From: Actinomycetes bacterium
GTDB lineage: Bacteria > Actinomycetota > Actinomycetes > Mycobacteriales > Mycobacteriaceae
Assembly (NCBI GenBank): GCA_023418505.1
Contig: JAEZZR010000010.1
Span: 1 to 8,792, forward strand
Direction of reading: 5' to 3'
Length of the DNA: 8,792 nucleotides
Numbering within the stretch: position 1 is the stretch's first letter; each line of letters starts with the position of its first letter. The notes under the pieces were generated by a model, which made no database searches, was not told the DNA's origin, and worked only from the letters and a program-made list of their open reading frames with translations. Of the stretch, positions 5,653 to 8,792 are shown in pieces. The translations under genes were made by a program, and so were the position numbers.

Positions 5653-6464
5653 CAGCGCAGCCTTCCATTCACACCAAAAGACTCTTGATTGCGCGATCGT
5701 GCCAAGGTCTCTCGCAGATCATAAATCTTGTTATCCTGCCAGGGTTCGCTCCAGCCTGCCACATCTAGCACATGGTTGAGAACACCCGCAGTAAATCCCC
5801 ACACCACAAAACCGTCAACGTGGAACGCCGGCCCGCTCCACGCATCGAAGCCCACACGCAGGCGGTTCTTCGGATCGATCAATTCACTAATCGGCACGGT
5901 GAGCACCAAATCCGTCTCCGCGGGGTCCATCGCTTGCAACGGATGCGGCTGTGCAAAGTGCGCGATCACGGGATAGACCGCATAACCCGTGCGCGAAATA
6001 TCGATTGGATCTAGCACTCGTAGGACAGACACAGCTTCACGACGCAAGCCTGTTTCCTCTTCAGCCTCCCGCAATGCTGTATGAACCGGCCCGCGATCCG
6101 TATCGTCCATGCGGCCACCTGGGAAAGACATTTGCCCAGCATGTTTGCGCAGCGTTGTTGCCCGATGCATGAGCACCACGGAAGCATCTTCCGGGCGCTG
6201 CGTGGCAGTACTATCACCGGAAAACAGGATCAACACCGCCGATCGATCCGGATTATCCAGTGGTTCTTTTTGCGTAGACGCAGCGCGTTTGAGTGCCTCA
6301 AGCTGAGAACGCGAACTCGTTGGCACAACACCACTGCCCGGCGTGGGTTCCACAAGACTTTCCAGCCAGGGCGGCACCACTAGTCCAGCCGGTGTGCGCA
6401 CATCATCCGGAAAGGCACGCTGGAACTGGCCGGCTGGATCGGAAGCAGAGGCAGAGGCATTCAT
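5652..6464 (-). CDS. Nudix hydrolase, CoA-diphosphatase (NudL/YeaB) type
   Basis: A 270-residue protein matching Rv3672c by position. It carries the CoA-pyrophosphatase signature upstream of the Nudix box, MHRATTLRKHAGQMSFPGG (99-117), and the box continues through TALREAEEETGL (129-140), with the metal-binding REAEEE core present. Members of this subgroup hydrolyse the diphosphate of CoA and acyl-CoA derivatives; the signature supports that but does not settle the substrate. The N-terminal ~70 residues are Ser/Pro/Thr-rich and probably flexible. No signal peptide is seen, so it acts in the cytoplasm. The ATG at 6464 has GGTGGGAG a few bases upstream. It shares one base with marP (TGATG). The 83-bp gap to the thioredoxin-like gene contains TTAGTTAAT (minus strand), which could be an internal promoter -10. 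The protein is longer at its N-terminus than the short E. coli-type enzymes. Confidence 0.92.
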   Translation of the reverse strand: MNASASASDPAGQFQRAFPDDVRTPAGLVVPPWLESLVEPTPGSGVVPTSSRSQLEALKRAASTQKEPLDNPDRSAVLILFSGDSTATQRPEDASVVLMHRATTLRKHAGQMSFPGGRMDDTDRGPVHTALREAEEETGLRREAVSVLRVLDPIDISRTGYAVYPVIAHFAQPHPLQAMDPAETDLVLTVPISELIDPKNRLRVGFDAWSGPAFHVDGFVVWGFTAGVLNHVLDVAGWSEPWQDNKIYDLRETLARSRNQESFGVNGRLR

Positions 6465-6547
6465 GATGCTCCCACCTTACTTGCTCGCACGGATTAACTA
6501 ATTTGGCTTGAGGCGCGCTTATTGGCTGCCTGCTGATCGCCGGCTGG

Positions 6548-7297
6548 CTAATTCTGGGTGGCGTTCAGCGCGTCGTTAAGCGCAGCGTCGAGCTCTTCAT
6601 AGGAGTCGAAGGCTTGGACGAATTGCTTTACGACGTGCCCGTTTTCATCCAGCACCACGGTAATCGGCACCACTCGGGGCAGAGCTAGAGCTACGCCGAT
6701 GGCATCGTGAGAATCCTGGAAGGAAGTGAACTCCGGCTGAACTTCGGCGAGGAAATCCAGTCCGCGCTGCGCAGATGCGGACGCGTGGATGCCAACGACG
6801 TTAACGTCCGGGTGCGCGGCTGCCCACTGCGTGAGCAATGGGATTTCCTCGCGGCACGGGCCGCAGTTCCATGCCCAGACGTTCAGTACGGTCGGTTTAC
6901 CGGCAAGAGCCGTGGACAGAGGGATTTCCGCATCAGCATTTTCGGTGGCAGGATTTTCGGTGGCAGTGTCTCCGGCGCCGGCTCCGTTTACGCCTAAGCA
7001 CGGCAACGCAATATCCACCAGCGGGGAATCGGCAGCAAAGGTCTGCCCAGTGCCACTGTCTGTGGGGCACGCTGCGACGAGCTCGCGGCCATTCCAGACG
7101 GCTGGATTATCGCCACCGCCTGCACCATCTGCTTGGCCATTCTGATCGGCGGTTTCCACCTCGCTGGCAGACCCTTCGGCAGCAGAATCCGAATCACTGC
7201 TGGTTGAAACCGTATTCCAGATGGCAAAACCAATAGCAAAGCTGATGCCAAACAGCATCACGGCGAAGACCAACAGATTGCTACGGCTAGTTTTCAT
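6548..7297 (-). CDS. Membrane-anchored TlpA/ResA-like thioredoxin-fold protein
   Basis: A 249-residue protein with an N-terminal membrane anchor (about 8-29, LLVFAVMLFGISFAIGF). An acidic Ser/Gly/Asp-rich linker (about 30-65) follows, then a thioredoxin domain on the outer face of the membrane. The redox motif is WNCGPC (Cys145 and Cys148), and the cis-proline is Pro211 in RVVPITVV. The family reduces or forms disulfides in exported proteins; which one applies here is not visible. Two further cysteines, Cys77 (ACPTD) and Cys100 (LPCLG), lie before the fold and may form a second pair. A 15-bp tandem duplication (6938-6966) encodes a repeated PATEN segment in the linker before the active site. 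The ATG at 7297 is preferred over upstream in-frame starts because AGGAG lies about 9 nt upstream, inside nth, and it leads straight into the membrane anchor. It overlaps nth by 11 bp. MarP next door has a disulfide, so this protein is a plausible partner (inference). Confidence 0.9.
   Translation of the reverse strand: MKTSRSNLLVFAVMLFGISFAIGFAIWNTVSTSSDSDSAAEGSASEVETADQNGQADGAGGGDNPAVWNGRELVAACPTDSGTGQTFAADSPLVDIALPCLGVNGAGAGDTATENPATENADAEIPLSTALAGKPTVLNVWAWNCGPCREEIPLLTQWAAAHPDVNVVGIHASASAQRGLDFLAEVQPEFTSFQDSHDAIGVALALPRVVPITVVLDENGHVVKQFVQAFDSYEELDAALNDALNATQN
6938..6966. repeat. 15-bp tandem duplication inside the thioredoxin-like gene
   Basis: ATTTTCGGTGGCAGG (6938-6952) is followed directly by ATTTTCGGTGGCAG (6953-6966). 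The unit length is a multiple of three, so the frame is kept and the protein carries a repeated ENPAT/EN segment around residues 110-120, in a low-complexity linker. Confidence 0.75.
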
Positions 7298-8252
7298 CTT
7301 CAGTCTCCTTTGCTTGCTCTTCAGCACCACCAGCAGAGCCGACCCCACCAAGATAGAGCAGCCACTCGCGATCCTCCGATTTCACCAAGCTATCGGCTTC
7401 CGCGGGATCCGCCGGCCCCTCTAAACCAAAGGAAGGGCACAGTGCAGCCAAGAAACACACACCACAAGCTGCTTTTCGCGAATGACAAATCCTACGGCCA
7501 TGGAAAATCACCCGATGGCTAAAGCGCGTCCAATCTTGGCGCGGAATCAGCTCGCCGATTTCGCGTTCTACTCGCACTGGATCGTCATCATCGGTCAGCC
7601 CCCAGCGCCGCACTAAACGCCCAAAATGCGTATCCACAGTGAGCCCAGGCACGTCGAAAGCATTACCCAACACCACGTTCGCGGTTTTGCGTCCCACACC
7701 CGGCAGCTTCGTGAGCTCCTCAATCGTGCCCGGCACTTGCCCACCATGATTGGCCGCTACACCTTCAGCAAAGCCCACAATGTTCTTCGCCTTCGCGCGG
7801 TAGAAACCGGTGGGGCGAATGATCTCCTCGACTTCCACCAGCTTGGCCGCAGCGAGATCCTCCACGGTGGGATAGGCGGCAAACAACGCCGGAGTCACTG
7901 AGTTCACACGCACGTCGGTGGTTTGCGCGGACAAGATCGTGGCCACCGTCAGCTCATAGGCATTGCGGAAATCTAGCTCGCAATAGGCAGCCGGATACGC
8001 CACCGCCAACTCGCGATTAATTTTGCGCGCCCGACGCACCATGCCCAACTGTGTCTCACGACCCTTCGCAGCAGCGTGCGCCCCAGGACGCTTACGACGA
8101 CGCTCGCGGATTTCGGCCACCTGCTTCTCAGTTACCCCCTCGGGCAGTTGACCGTCGGCAAGCACAACTGCAGTGGCATCACCACGCCGAGAAACAGCGG
8201 AAGGAGCCTGCGTAGACGGGCGCTGCGAAAAGGACGGCTGAGAATTTGGCAT
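7287..8252 (-). CDS. nth: Endonuclease III (DNA N-glycosylase/AP lyase)
   Basis: A 321-residue base-excision-repair enzyme that removes oxidised pyrimidines and nicks the abasic site. The helix-hairpin-helix is LPGVGRKTANVVL (183-195) with catalytic Lys189. The catalytic aspartate is Asp207 in TVDTHFGRLVRR. The [4Fe-4S] cluster ligands are Cys256-X6-Cys263-X2-Cys266-X5-Cys272, the exact family spacing. The core begins near residue 75 (ARKINRELAVAYP); E. coli Nth is about 211 residues, so the first 70 residues are an extra Ser/Arg-rich, probably disordered extension. The ATG at 8252 has no ribosome site, but minus-strand TAGAAT (8265-8260) sits 7 nt before it, ideal for a leaderless mRNA starting at the ATG. 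A GTG at 8273 is an alternative start, with TATTCT (8287-8282) 8 nt upstream of it. The gene matches Rv3674c, heads the leftward cluster and overlaps the thioredoxin-like gene by 11 bp. Confidence 0.97.
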   Translation of the reverse strand: MPNSQPSFSQRPSTQAPSAVSRRGDATAVVLADGQLPEGVTEKQVAEIRERRRKRPGAHAAAKGRETQLGMVRRARKINRELAVAYPAAYCELDFRNAYELTVATILSAQTTDVRVNSVTPALFAAYPTVEDLAAAKLVEVEEIIRPTGFYRAKAKNIVGFAEGVAANHGGQVPGTIEELTKLPGVGRKTANVVLGNAFDVPGLTVDTHFGRLVRRWGLTDDDDPVRVEREIGELIPRQDWTRFSHRVIFHGRRICHSRKAACGVCFLAALCPSFGLEGPADPAEADSLVKSEDREWLLYLGGVGSAGGAEEQAKETEDEN

Positions 8253-8367
8253 ACGTAAAATTCTAACCGCCACAACGGATAAGAATATTCGCGTAAAATT
8301 CGAAGTACTATCTAAAAAGTAAATTGGTAAGAGTGTTAGCAGTTAGCTGCAGAAGGAGAACTTGAAG
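8253..8367. promoter_or_regulatory. Divergent nth/glxR promoter region
   Basis: Minus-strand TAGAAT (8265-8260) and TATTCT (8287-8282) are -10 candidates for nth. Plus-strand TACTAT (8306-8311) is a -10 candidate for glxR and would give a leader of about 50 nt. No clear -35 boxes are seen. CGTAAAATTC occurs twice on the same strand (8254-8263 and 8292-8301), 38 bp apart. I found no good match to the GlxR/CRP consensus TGTGA-N6-TCACA. AGAAGGAG (8351-8358) is the glxR ribosome site, 9 nt before the ATG. Confidence 0.4.
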
Positions 8368-8792
8368 ATGGACGATGTCAAGGAGATACTCTCGCGAGCT
8401 GGCGTCTTCCAAGGCGTTGACCCACGAGCGGTCAACGCTTTGCTCGACGAACTAGAGACCATTCGCTTCTCCCGCGGCACAACTATCTTCAACGAAGGCG
8501 AACGGGGCGACCGCCTCTACATCATCATCGAAGGCAAGGTGAAGCTTGCCCGGCACTCTTCCGATGGCCGCGAAAATCTACTGGCCATCATGGGTCCATC
8601 CGACATGTTCGGCGAACTGTCTATCTTCGACCCAGGCCCGCGTACTTCCTCGGCAGTGTGTGTCACGGAAGTGACCGCCGCGATGATGGATAACGAACAG
8701 CTGGAAAAGTGGCTGGGCGATCATCCAGACATCACTTCGCAGTTGCTGCGTATGCTGGCTCGCCGCCTGCGCCGCACCAATAACTCGCTGGC
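8368..8792 (+). CDS. glxR: GlxR, CRP/FNR-type cAMP-responsive global regulator (3' end beyond window)
   Basis: The first 141 codons of the corynebacterial CRP homologue (Rv3676 counterpart), whose usual length is about 227 residues. Only the cyclic-nucleotide-binding domain and the start of the dimer helix are in view; the helix-turn-helix lies past the right edge. The phosphate-binding cassette is FGELSIFDPGPRTSS (81-95), with Glu83, Arg92 and Thr93 placed to bind cAMP. Other close matches to C. glutamicum GlxR, as I recall it, include EILSRAGVFQGVDP (6-19), GKVKLARH (56-63) and LARRLRRTN (130-138, the C-helix). GlxR in C. glutamicum controls carbon use, respiration and many other genes. The ATG at 8368 has AGAAGGAG 9 nt upstream. 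It is divergent from nth. The window cuts the gene; it shows no defect. Confidence 0.97.
   Translation, partial: MDDVKEILSRAGVFQGVDPRAVNALLDELETIRFSRGTTIFNEGERGDRLYIIIEGKVKLARHSSDGRENLLAIMGPSDMFGELSIFDPGPRTSSAVCVTEVTAAMMDNEQLEKWLGDHPDITSQLLRMLARRLRRTNNSL

Noticed and set aside
5249..5668. Long open frames overlapping marP and the Nudix gene on both strands
   Set aside because: They lie wholly within well-supported genes, lack recognisable domains, and are expected in GC-rich coding DNA.
7298..7351. Upstream start for the thioredoxin-like gene, adding 18 residues
   Set aside because: AGGAG is correctly spaced for the ATG at 7297, and the shorter form begins directly with a basic residue cluster and the membrane anchor.
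1..8792. CRISPR array, insertion sequence, rRNA or complete tRNA
   Set aside because: Read on both strands by eye, I found no regularly spaced repeats, no transposase-like protein with terminal repeats, and no rRNA or tRNA signature.

Overview
The window looks like a chromosomal segment from a Corynebacterium or close relative. The right-edge gene is a near match to GlxR, the corynebacterial CRP-type regulator. The gene order HAD phosphatase, Fic-like protein, holin-X-like membrane protein, alpha/beta hydrolase, marP, Nudix, thioredoxin-like, nth, crp follows, from memory, the Mycobacterium tuberculosis block Rv3661 to Rv3676, without the dpp and acs genes that lie inside it there. Base composition is moderately GC-rich. 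Several starts have strong AGGAGG-type ribosome sites, and two others look leaderless, which is common in corynebacteria.

Layout. Positions 1-480 form an accessory-looking left edge with a leftward, apparently broken Abi-like gene. Positions 480-917 carry no convincing gene. They hold two long G-tracts, a hairpin that reads as a leftward intrinsic terminator, and AT-rich repeats. Positions 918-1766 encode a membrane-tailed SerB-like HAD phosphatase. It faces a convergent Fic-fold-like protein (1823-2605) whose catalytic motif is degenerate. A repeat-rich divergent promoter region (2606-2773) precedes a rightward two-helix holin-X-like membrane protein (2774-3295) and an alpha/beta hydrolase (3387-4433) whose nucleophile position is glycine. 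The hydrolase ends 16 bp from a convergent leftward cluster: nth (8252-7287), a membrane-anchored TlpA-like thioredoxin (7297-6548, overlapping nth by 11 bp), a CoA-diphosphatase-type Nudix hydrolase (6464-5652) and the serine protease marP (5652-4450, sharing one base with the Nudix gene). glxR starts at 8368, divergent from nth, and runs off the right edge.

How the genes fit together. The leftward cluster joins DNA repair (nth), extracytoplasmic thiol chemistry (TlpA-like), CoA/nucleotide clean-up (Nudix) and a disulfide-containing periplasmic protease (MarP). With the holin-like protein and the alpha/beta hydrolase this suggests an envelope and oxidative/acid-stress neighbourhood next to the global cAMP regulator. 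That grouping is inferred from conserved order and is not shown by the sequence. I found no clear new system. The points most worth a second look are the two apparent pseudo-active-sites (Fic-like and alpha/beta hydrolase), the decayed Abi gene, and the G-tract and terminator region.
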